From: Saposhnikovia divaricata
Lineage: Eukaryota; Streptophyta; Magnoliopsida; Apiales; Apiaceae
Length of the DNA stretch: 64,000 nt
Direction: 5' to 3'
NCBI GenBank assembly: GCA_036435485.1
Contig: CM071600.1
Location: forward strand, 119,776,046-119,840,045
The notes beneath the pieces were generated by a model, which saw only the letters and a program-made list of their open reading frames with translations, was not told the DNA's origin and did not search any database. Numbering within the stretch: the first letter of the stretch is position 1; each line of letters begins with the position of its first letter. Shown here piece by piece: positions 34,310-44,043 of the stretch. The translations under genes were made by a program, and so were the position numbers.

Positions 34310-37300
34310 TGTAATAACCCTAACTTTAGCCAAGCTACAGTGATCACATGAATAGTAAATTTCGAGGATTTAGAGAAAGGGTATATAAGTACTCCATAAT
34401 GGAAAAGGAAAAGGAATAAACAGAAACCATACTAGTGTTGTACATTGAAAATAAGAGACTCGAAATGACGAAGGATTTCAGAAATTCCTAAAGATGGATT
34501 TTTTAGGATTTAGACTTCCAAAGAACTTCTATTGGATATTGAGGAGCATGGAAACATTATAAGAATTATATATTGAGGAATTAGTGAATTTAGATTTAAC
34601 CAAGGGATTATTAAGTTAAGAGAATACCAATGGAATTTGGATTGTTAAATGATTTCAAAACCACTGAGATAATGAGGTACATTCGAAACGAACCACAATT
34701 AGACGGATATGGAGATTAAGCAACCAAGATTAGTGTTATACCAAGGATGTATACCATATTAATAATTACAAAGACCATTAAATCACTAATTAGGAAATCA
34801 AGAACAAAGAAATCACATGATCATCCAACAATGACATCATTAGTATGACATCATTTTCCACTAACCTTGATTAAGGGCAAATTAGTACTTTCACATATTT
34901 TTATCCACAAAACTCTTCAAGCTTCTACTAAACTCTAGAATTATCAAGAATTTAGCAAGATAAGATCAAAAACCAACACCAAAATCTCCCTTCTTCTTCA
35001 TTTTCGGGTAAACCATACAGCAGTCCAGTAAAATGAGCATAACTCCTTCGTTTCTCAGCCGAATTTCGTGTTCTTTAGCTTTTTGGAAAGCCCATGAGAT
35101 GCTCTACAACTTTCATTTAGACGCCTCCTCCAGAAAACGTAGGTAAGACCTTCGTTTTTGCGATTCTTTCAGCTGAGTAAACAGTAACTTCGAATTTTTA
35201 ACTTTGTTTTATGGTTTCTTTAGTTAATACAAGCTATACTAAGGTTGTTAAAGGTGTGCCCAAGGTTTATCAAGGATTTTTAAGGGTTATCAAAGCTTCA
35301 AGAAGGTATAATCATGCTTGCTCTTTTATGTTTATGATGGATATAGTTGTGTTTAGTGATTAAGTGGTATAAATGTTATGATTATGATGTTATAAGTGTT
35401 TGTAAGTGATTAAAGTTGATTTTGGAAGGAGTATGTGCTTGTAACCATGGTTGGTAAGATGACCACATGGTGTAGGTGATGGTGTATAAGGTGGATGATT
35501 GATTTGGAGGAGTTTGATTTTGGAAAGTACGAAAATATAGCCGTTATAATGTCCGATTTTCGTTAGAACGAAATCTGCCCTGTTTTGTGACCCCTGTATT
35601 CATACGGTACCTCACTGCCTAGGTTACCAATTGACCATGAAATGATAGAGCTTAGTTCATAGATCGTTTCGATATAAGGTGCGTTAAAATCTGATGAACG
35701 GTTTAGGAGAAAAGTCAGTTTTAGTGAAAGGTGTTCGAAAACCGAGAAACCGTAATTGTATCAACTTTGAGGCTATGATCAACCTACTTAGACATTTTTA
35801 AAAATTATGAAACTTTGGGATAATATGGTAGGGTAGTCAAAGAGACATTACCAGTTGACCTTGTAGTAAAAGTCGAAATCTATAATTTATGGGGATTTTT
35901 ACAGTTAAGTGTGGTCGTTAGGAGAAATGGTGAAAAACCACTGAAACTTCGATTGAGCTTGTAAATGGTTAAGTCCTTGACCCTTTGGGTTAATAATAAT
36001 ACGTTAAACATATGTTGAAGTGTAAAGGGTTTTGTTATACAAGAGGGTAGTGAGTAAGAGATGTGGTATTCTAATGACGGTCCTTTTGTGTTTATAGAAA
36101 TTTCGGAGGAGGGACCAGCCATACTATCAGGATACAGAAACCAAGGCAAGATCTTTTCTATCCCTACTTGGAAAACTATGTATCTTCAAAGAAACTCATT
36201 TTCATGGAATATATATGTGATGCTATTATTACTATATTGTGAAGAAATTGTCCTCCTTGAGTATTGATATTGAAAAGAAAGGTATACGAAGATGTATATG
36301 AATATGGATATGAGTATGAGATGGATATGTATAGAGATGATTATGTATGAAGTGAACATGCCTTATGATTAAGAAAATATGAGAGAATGGTATCAGTTGT
36401 TATCTAAAGTAAATAAAGGAATGGTATCAGTTGTTATCTAGGGTTATATGATTTATAATATTTTGCTAAAGATATTCTTTTTAAATATTGTGATTTAATA
36501 AGTATTATTTGATTATTATCTACTATTTTTAAAAGTAGATGGAACAACATATATATATATATATATATATGTATATAAGAGAGCAAGATTTCTTCTACTT
36601 TTACTTTAGAAAACTATTTTATTTTTTTTAAAGTAAAATGATTTCTTGGAATATATATGTTTTTCTACGATGCTATATGGCTAAGGATTTATTTCCTGAT
36701 TTTGAGAATTAAAGAAAGATAGATACGAATATGGATAGAGCGAATACACTTTATGTTCTAAAGGAATATTTGACTTTAATAATTATAGAAAAGCTGTATG
36801 AGTCATAATTAAAGTATTATGACATATGATTTAAAGGTGATGATAAATGTGAATGGAAATGGAAATGGAAATGGAAATGGAAATGGAAATGATAAATGTG
36901 AATAGATAAATGATTTGACAAAAAGGGGGATTGCAACAGACTTGCGTAAGTGGCTGTGTCAGGCTGTGTGCGACACAGTCCAGCATTTATTATTTTTATT
37001 ACGGCACGAAGATGCCAAGGGAGGATGTTAGCAGGTGGCCTTCCTCCAGGGATGATTTTCATTCCTTCTACCGGTAGTAAAAAGAGAGCAGATACGATTA
37101 GGCGACTGATCATCGTCCTAACGTATCAGGCGACAGCAGATATCCCCAATGTTTTTGAAAAGAAAGGGTTGACAATGGTTTTCAGAGTTATATGCTGAAA
37201 CCAAGAAAATGAGATAAGGTGATGGAATTATTTATATGGAATGAAGAGAAACTGATTTTATATTATTTATATATGGTTGTCGTATACAAGAAACAGAAGG

Positions 37301-38038
37301 ATATTATTGCGAGATCTTATTCAAATGGAATATTATTTTTGGAAAATTATACGGAAACGAAGTATGGATTATTATATTATTTAAGAAGAGAAACTAATAT
37401 TATAATACTACATATTACTTTTCGTACGAAGAGGAATAGATGGTGCATTTGATAGATAAGAATTATTTCTTTTCTTAATGACTATGATGAATTTTCCCAT
37501 TTTTATATATATATGTAAAAGTTTATTTTTCCTTTTATGGTAGTAGATAGAAGTTATCTTGTTGAGCTATTTTAGCTCATTCTTGCTATTTATTTTATAC
37601 AACAGCTAGGCATGCCGATACTCCGCACTACACCACGCAAGAGGGTAAGGGAAAGGCGACCTTCTGAGAGAACGCTGGCACCCATCCCGGAGGTAGCGTG
37701 TAGGCAAGCGGGTTCTGGTAGATTATGTACATTAAGTGTGTAAGCTGGTGTATTAAACTTTTGATTGTTGAAATGCTTCATGTCGAAGTATTATTCAACA
37801 ATGTATTTAAGTATGATCCTGGTTTGTAATAACTCCTTTAACTCTAAACTTTTAATATTGTGGATGTTGTTCTCTGAGCATATGATTGGTGTGTGATGAT
37901 ATTATTGTGGGGTCATTTATGAAAGGTTTAATTTGTATTAATTATATATATAAAAAAAAAATCCAGGAAATGTTGTTAATGAATGGGAATTGGACCTTGA
38001 CGGCCCGGATCCATGACCCCGGATCCAGGGGCGTCACA
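34310..38038 (+). repeat. 3' LTR (3729 bp) of the chromovirus-like element
   Basis: Nearly identical to 27669-31391; visible differences are single bases near 34507, 36795 and 37905 and longer AT runs near 36550 and 37945. Confidence 0.93.
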
Positions 38039-38306
38039 TCCAATGACAAGGCCTGTCACCTGGCCCAGCTGGAACGAGTTTATAAGGTTTTTTAATTTTA
38101 TACAACTTGTTATACCTACCAATTTCATCTGTATCATGATATGTATTACAGCAATCATACGCATCTAACTCGGCTAAAGAAGGATATTCATCTGCTCTTT
38201 CATTTAAAATATCTAAAAGAGAGGTGTAAGGAGATCGAATTTGGATGGTACCTTTAGAGGAGGCTGAGTTCATTTTTAGAAGGCGAGCTTGAGCTTTGTC
38301 CGCCAT
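38039..38306 (-). pseudogene. Antisense ORF of the Tat element, N-terminal part
   Basis: The frame starts at 38306 with MADKAQARLLK and includes SPYTSLLDILNERADEYP and NKLYKIKKPYKLVPAGPGD before running into the LTR. It resembles the start of plant proteins annotated as putative gypsy-type transposon (Transposase_28) proteins; that match is from memory. The core of that domain should follow and is absent. The remaining half is at 26531-27551. Confidence 0.65.
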
Positions 38307-38486
38307 TAATGAGAGCTTGAGGTCTTGAAATACGAAGAAGATGACCGGAGACGAAGGCCGGAACTAGCCGAGAAAAACTCTGAACGGAATTTGAGAGAGA
38401 AACTTCTTAGCTAAAAGTTGAGAGCTCAAAGATGAAAAAGTGAAAGTGAAAGTGAGAGTGTGAGAAATGAACTCTCAACTCTCACT

Positions 38487-38496
38487 CTTATATAGG
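38487..38496 (-). promoter_or_regulatory. TATA box for the Tat antisense ORF
   Basis: On the minus strand CTATATAAGAG lies about 185 bp upstream of the ATG at 38306, followed by a TC/AG-rich leader. It suggests that the antisense gene has its own promoter inside the element. Confidence 0.5.
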
Positions 38497-38639
38497 ATTG
38501 AGCAACCGGTTGAAATACTCTCAAACGGTCAGAAAACCTACAATGACCGGTCAGAATTCCAAAATTGACCTACTAAAGGCCCATGAAACCGGCCCAAATT
38601 GAAGCCCAATTCTGGAACGTTCCTAGAAAAATATCTTGA

Positions 38640-38717
38640 AAAAAAATATCTAAGATATTTTGAAGAAATGTTTAAGATATTTTGAAAAAATATCTGAGAT
38701 ATTTTGAAGAAATATCA
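38640..38717 (+). repeat. 22-bp tandem repeat in the Tat 3' UTR
   Basis: Three to four units of about 22 bp built on AAGATATTTTGAAGAAAT. It precedes the larger 78-bp array. Confidence 0.65.
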
Positions 38718-38892
38718 AACTCAAACCCAAACAAAAGGTTCGGAATTTGAACAGGCCCATTATGGCCATAGGCCCAGGCCCAAAGAAAGAAGGTATTTTT
38801 ATAAAAATACACACTTTAAACATGTAAAGCCTCGAAGGCCTAAAAAGAAGAAAGGCCCATCAAGAAAAAACCCGAAAAATTTTGATGCTTAA

Positions 38893-39420
38893 TTCGACCA
38901 GAATCCTGGTCGAAATGACCAGGAATCTTGGTCGAAAAAGTGTTCGACAAGAGAAAATTTGGACGCTTAATTCGACCAGAATCTTGGTCGAAAGGACTAG
39001 GAATCTTGGTTGAAAAAGTGTTCGACAAGAGAAAATTTGGATGCTTAATTCGACCAGAATCCTGGTCGAAATGACCAGGAATCTTGGTCGAAAAAGTGTT
39101 CGACCAGAGGAAATTTAGACGCTTAATTCGACCAGAATCCTGGTCGACACGATCAGGAATCCTGGTCGAAAAAGCTGTCGACCAGAAAAAAATTGAACGC
39201 TTAATTCGATCAGAATCCTGGTCAAAACGACTAGGAACCCTGGTCGGAAATATGTTCGAGCAGAGGAGAATGGAATGCTTACTTCGACCAGAATCCTGGT
39301 CGAAACGACCAGGAATCCTGGTCGAAAATCTCTTCGATCAGGATTTGTTGAAGCCCATATTTCGACCAGAATTTTGGTCGAATTTCTGGTCGAAATTCCT
39401 GGTCGAAAAACTCCAGTTTT
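38893..39420 (+). repeat. 78-bp tandem repeat array in the Tat 3' UTR
   Basis: Units start at 38893, 38971, 39049, 39127, 39205, 39283 and 39361, an exact 78-bp period, with the last unit rearranged. Each holds the palindrome TCGACCAGAATCCTGGTCGA or a close variant, twice. The period is a multiple of three, so several frames stay open. Arrays at this site are known for Tat/Ogre elements and can seed satellites. Confidence 0.95.
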
Positions 39421-39770
39421 GTTCGAAAATTGCTATGAAAAATTGAATTTTGGACATTGAATCTTCGTGGACATGGAATTTTAAAGAGAGAAATACCTGT
39501 GGGTACTATATAACTCTAAGATATATTTACGATACGAGAAGTACTATGGATGATTCCTTCATATTGAATAGACAAACCAGTAACAGAAGTTACTTGGAAA
39601 TAATTGTTTAGCCTCGAATAAGGCAAATCGTCGTAAATGTGTAGGTCGCTCCACTCTTTACGTTAAGACGATACTTGTGAAACACTAGTGTACAATTATG
39701 AACCCTGACCCAAGTCTCGGAAAAGACCATTATAAAACTTCAAGGAAAACCTGATCAGTTTTCCTTGAAG
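39421..39770 (+). other. Tat 3' UTR between the array and the polypurine tract
   Basis: No gene. The last 110 bp correspond to the same position in the second Tat copy (50877-50990, minus strand), which fixes it as element sequence. Confidence 0.65.
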
Positions 39771-39782
39771 TTGGGGGGCAAA
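39771..39782 (+). other. Polypurine tract of the Tat element
   Basis: TTGGGGGGCAAA abuts the 3' LTR. The second Tat copy has the same tract at 50865-50876 on the minus strand. Confidence 0.8.
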
Positions 39783-40297
39783 TGATATGGGCCGAAAATA
39801 AGCCCTAAAGACACATTTAATGTGGCATTAAATAGACTAAGAATGGTCCAAACGTGGGGCCCACCAGATGGACCCAAAACCCCAATTATAATATTAATTT
39901 CGTAATTAATATTGGGGGGAAATAAACAGCTCAGCAATAAGAGTTGGATAAAGATATTATCTCCATCAGACTTAGCCACCAAGGCATCCAATTCAATATG
40001 GAAACTGATTCCTACAAGGAATAGATCTAGAACCTTCCTCAAAGACTTGTCCACCAAGTCTCTGACTCCTACCATAATTCTAAGGCTTCTCAGCCTATAT
40101 AAAGGGCCAGACCCCTCAACGCAGAACTACGTTTTTGGCTTGATCTTTGATATTCATCAAAGTACGTAGGCATCTTGTGAAGGCAGATTCAGCCACGAGC
40201 ACGAGAGCAGCCATTAAAGCACGAAGCTCACACACCTTTGCATTAAATACACAAACCCTAGCCGCAATACTAGTAACCTAGTTTTTATTCCACAACA
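39783..40297 (+). repeat. 3' LTR (515 bp) of the Tat element
   Basis: Same length as the 5' LTR, two substitutions by eye, followed by the ATTTT duplication at 40298-40302. Confidence 0.95.
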
Positions 40298-40372
40298 ATT
40301 TTTTTTCATTTTGTTTTTATGATTTCAATACACTTTAAGAGAAACCGCATATATTTCATTTATTAGTTACTA

Positions 40373-40605
40373 CTCCCTCCGTCCCATTTTACATGTCCTT
40401 TTTATAAAAAATACATATATTAAGATAAAGGTAGTTGGATAAAATTTTTCAACGAATACCCTTAATTAATAAATTGAAAAATAAGAATAGTGTTAATTTT
40501 GAAAAAAATCAATTTTCGAATACAATAAATGTAATGATAATTTTGAAAAACTATCCTTAAATTTGTATTAAAAAAAAAGGAACATATAAAATGAGATGAA
40601 GGGAC
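40373..40605. mobile_element. Stowaway-like MITE (Tc1/mariner type)
   Basis: The left end CTCCCTCCGTCCCATTTTAC is inverted, with changes, at the right (AAAATGAGATGAAGGGA). CTCCCTCCGTCCC is the classic Stowaway terminus in plants, and TA flanks the left end. About 230 bp, no coding capacity. Confidence 0.75.
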
Positions 40606-40726
40606 CATATTTTTTGGAAAAACAACATGATCCACTGAATATATTATGTGTATGTTGTTGACCTGTATCACTCTGTATGTAACACGAGATAAGCATAAGC
40701 TGTTGGTCTAGAGCTTATAAAATAAA

Positions 40727-41211
40727 GGGATAATAAATTATTTCGTCCTTCAATTTTATGCTGTTTTTGGTTTAGGTCCCTGAACTATGAAAAATAATAT
40801 ACGGATACCTAAACTTTTAAAATTTCTAATTGACATCCTTCCTTTCGCGGAATGAAGTGAAAATTTAACATGTTAATCTTCGAGTGATTATAAGAACATG
40901 GGTGGTGAAAATTTTCGATTTCGAATTCACTAACATATAGAAATCTGTACTTTAATTTCAAGAACACGAAAAAAAACTTACTAAAATATGCAGATTTGCA
41001 AATGTTAGTGAACTCGAAATTGAAAACTTTTACCACCCATGTTCTTATAATCACTCGAAGATTAACATGTTAAATTTTCACTTAATTCCGCGAAAGGAAG
41101 GATGTCAATCAGAAATTTTAAAAGTTTAGGTATCCGTATATTATTTTTCATAGTTCAGGGACCTAAACCAAAAACAGCATAAAGTTAAAGGACGAAATAA
41201 TTTATTTTCCC
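40727..41211. mobile_element. Mutator-type MITE with long inverted arms
   Basis: Almost the whole 485 bp is an inverted repeat with arms of about 220 bp. It starts GGGATAATAAATTATTTCG and is flanked by a perfect 9-bp duplication TAAAATAAA (40718-40726, 41212-41220). The 9-bp duplication and long arms indicate a Mutator-like element without transposase. A transcript would fold into a long hairpin. Confidence 0.9.
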
Positions 41212-41485
41212 TAAAATAAATGAGCTGTAAGTGTGCGTACCTGCGTACAATGTGCCCGTTTGCCAAAACTTTTTTCTAGGATTTATGGACTTATTTTCGG
41301 GTGAAAATTTTATATTTTTATAAATTTTTTTTATACAAGTATTTAATGTATGTTTGAGATTCAATAAGTTGCAAAAATAAGTTGAAAAATAAGTTGGAAT
41401 GTTAGGAATCTCTAACTTTGTCTTAAAATAAGTTGACTTATTCTGGAAAAAAGTTTCCCCAAACACCCCAATATAATATATTCAA

Positions 41486-42410
41486 GGGAAAATTAATTCT
41501 AAAGTCCCTGAACTATTACCGTTTTTTTTTCTAAGTCCCTGAACTAAAAAAGTAAATTTCTAGGTAATCAAACTTTTGAATTTTTCCCATCGCAATCCTT
41601 CCGTTAGATTTTGACTAACGCCGTTAGTCAATGATTTATTACTATTAGACATTTCTTATGTAAGTCCCTAAACTATTAGGCATTTCTTATTTAAGTCCCT
41701 GAACTGAAAATTTAAATTTAAATTTAAATTTTATATTAAAAATCACATTTATTACTCTTTTATTTTTTATTTACTTTCATCCTTGTTAGTTTAGAATTTT
41801 ACTAATTTTCTTTTTTAACTTTGCATATATTATTACTTAATTACTTATTATTACTACTAATTAATAAATTTTTCTTTTCAGGTAAAACATGCTACCTTTT
41901 CTATTTTTCAATAACTAATCAATTTCCTTTTTCACATAAAATACATTATCTTTAAATTTTATCTAACTAAATTTTAACATAAAATAAAATTTATTACATA
42001 TCAAAAGAATTTGTGCATCGCACGGATTATAAGCTAGTTATATTAAAATGAGTAATGTTAACTGAACTATAAAAATACATGAACTTATATATAAAAAAAT
42101 CAAGTGATTAAAAATTTTAATATTTTATTTATTTATTAGAAAAAAATTATAATATTATATATTCTAATTTATTGAAAATATATAAATTTTCAATTCAGGG
42201 ACTTACATAAGAAATGCCTAATAGTTTAGGGACTTAAATAAGAAATGCCTAATAGTAATAAATCATTGACTAACGGCGTTAGTCAAAATCTAACAGAAGG
42301 ACTGCGATGGGAAAAATTCAAAAGTTTGATTACCTACAATTTCACTTTGTTAATTCAGGGACTTAGAAAAAAAACGATAATAGTTCAGGGACTTTAAAAA
42401 TAATTTTCCC
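41486..42410. mobile_element. Second Mutator-type MITE, 925 bp
   Basis: The ends GGGAAAATTAATTCTAAAG and its inverse carry repeated AAGTCCCTGAACT motifs. Flanked by a perfect 9-bp duplication TATATTCAA (41477-41485, 42411-42419). The arms span about 230 bp. The AT-rich centre has a short GTGCATCGCAC hairpin followed by CTAGT (42013-42038), which may be a nested Helitron end. Confidence 0.9.
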
Positions 42411-42600
42411 TATATTCAAAGGAGGTGAAAGAAGCTGGATGACTAGGCAATTCTCTTCACTTTCTTAGGACAAGTGTGATGTTTACATAAACATTTGTCA
42501 ACTCACGCTGCCCTGTTATCATTTTAGTACAGTACATATACAACTCACCACACTCGGTTTGTTTACATTTAACAAAGATTTAACACTCGACAACAACATA

Positions 42601-42850
42601 TTCTCTCTGTCTCATCCAATTGTTTACACTTTTTTGAAACTTTCTGGCACGCATTTTAAGGTAGATTTTAATGATAGTTCCATAACTTATTTTTGAAATT
42701 TTCTTTTTGTGTATAAAAATAGGATTGTTCTTTTTTTATAAAAAAAAGAAACTTTCAAAAATAAGTTATGGAACTATCCTTAAAATCCACCTTAAAATGC
42801 GTGTCGACACCCTATTTTGAAATGATAACAAATGGACGGGACGGAGGGAG
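42601..42850. mobile_element. Stowaway-like MITE (Tc1/mariner type)
   Basis: The right end GGACGGGACGGAGGGAG inverts to a Stowaway terminus, and the left end is a diverged copy. The interior has inverted arms around AAATAAGTTATGGAACTAT. TA dinucleotides flank both sides. Confidence 0.75.
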
Positions 42851-42871
42851 TATATACGTAGAGTAGCACCT

Positions 42872-43323
42872 TATGGAGAATCATCTTACCGTGGAGAACC
42901 CTATGATTCTGTAGTAGAATCAATATTTTTTAATTTTTTTCCTGATCCTGTAACAGAACCAATTTTTTTTTTCCAAAAAAAATAAAAAATCGAAGCTGCC
43001 ACGTCACCTTCCACGTCAACACTGCTGACGCGGTAGTGCCACGTCACCTGCCACGTCTTCACAGCTGACGTGGCAGTGCCACGTCGTCACAGCTGACGTG
43101 GCAGTGCCACATCATCGATGACATCATCATTGATGATGTGGCACTGCCACATCAGCAGTGATGACGTGGCAGGTGACGTGTCACTGCCACGTCAGCTTTG
43201 CCCAGAAATTTTTTTGTGGAACCCATTTTTTTTATAGAACCAAAAAAATAAAAATTTGATTCTGTAATAGAATCAGAAATTAGCATAGAATAAGTGGTTC
43301 TCCACGTAAGATAATTCTCCATA
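42872..43323. mobile_element. MITE-like inverted repeat carrying many ACGT (bZIP) boxes
   Basis: The ends TATGGAGAATCATCTTAC and, inverted, GTAAGATAATTCTCCATA define a 450-bp foldback unit. The centre (42994-43194) has at least ten TGACGTGG/CCACGTCA or near copies arranged as palindromes. Such boxes are binding sites for plant bZIP factors. No target duplication was found, so the superfamily is unknown. Confidence 0.7.
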
Positions 43324-44043
43324 GAACAATGGCCTATATATGACTATGTAATGATTTTCATAAAGAAAAAGAAAATCTCAGTTCCAAATCTTAATATTAT
43401 TCAACTTCTGTGTTACATTCCGGCAATTACTACTACCTCAACAAAAAAATATGACACCCTAAGTATAGCTATTCATTGATTAAAAGTTTAGACATAGCTT
43501 TCAAGTCCTGTATTAATTCATATTTATAAACATTCATATCTAGAAACATGGCTTTCAAGTTAAGGCCGTTAGAACCACATAAGACGTGTAAGTTTTCATA
43601 TTGTTTTGTCGATTATGCTTTTGCCGTCTTATCTGTATTCTGTTTCACCTGTCGTATTTTGCTTTAAACATGTTTACCTCACGACAGTAGTAAGTAAAGA
43701 AAATTAATACCGTAACTGGCAAAAAATATGAAATGGACACCAAAAAAAAAACAATTTTAACTTCAGGAGCAGTGACAGCTAGGGTCTCGTATGTACTTTA
43801 TATTCCAACTGATGTCTGATATATACAACTATTATATACATCTTAACGGTTCATACATAAATTAACCGAGTATATAGGCCATAAATTGCGTATTTTCTCC
43901 ACGGCCTTCCTTCTGGTATCATTCAGTCATGGTAGTGGTCCACGGAATGTCAGTTATTCCCCCATTAGCAATGAAAAACAAAGGATATATACAGTGCAAA
44001 CAAACCCATGAAACTGTTCTGGAGCCACATATGTAAACCATGA
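43324..44043. other. Spacer downstream of the FYVE-SYLF gene
   Basis: AT-rich DNA without recognisable coding sequence. The last 150 bp would be the 3' UTR of the gene on the minus strand; a poly(A) signal was not settled. Confidence 0.5.

Larger units (their letters stand above)
27579..38038 (+). mobile_element. Chromovirus-like element with very large LTRs and a gutted interior
   Basis: It has two 3.7-kb LTRs (27669-31391, 34310-38038), an initiator-Met primer site and a 2.9-kb interior with a gag remnant but almost no pol. The CX2CX4HX4C knuckles and an MPPKR start fit the Tekay/Del chromoviruses. I count three substitutions and two simple-repeat length changes between the LTRs, so the insertion is very young. 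No target duplication exists. Instead 90 bp identical to the element's own 3' interior (34220-34309) lies left of the 5' LTR (27579-27668). Confidence 0.88.
18209..40297 (+). mobile_element. 22-kb composite Ty3/gypsy element, Tat lineage, non-autonomous
   Basis: Order: 5' LTR, primer site, gag, protease, RNase H, a second archaeal-type RNase H, integrase, antisense ORF, tandem-repeat 3' UTR, polypurine tract, 3' LTR. The second RNase H and the antisense ORF are marks of the Tat lineage. RT is missing and three in-frame stops interrupt the coding region (20278, 21128, 25984). Nested inside are two solo LTRs (22139-23483, 24356-25843) and a chromovirus-like element (27579-38038). The two LTRs differ at two of 515 positions by eye, so the last transposition was recent even though the proteins are dead; mobilisation in trans is inferred. 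Confidence 0.9.

Noticed and set aside
38893..39420. CRISPR-like array
   Set aside because: Units are adjacent 78-bp tandem copies without unique spacers, inside a plant retroelement.
39084..39446. 120-codon repetitive protein gene
   Set aside because: The frame is open because the 78-bp tandem unit is a multiple of three; no start context, no domain, and position in a 3' UTR.
18204..40302. Two separate solo LTRs instead of one element
   Set aside because: Equal length, two mismatches, a primer site after the first, a polypurine tract before the second and a shared ATTTT duplication fit one element better.
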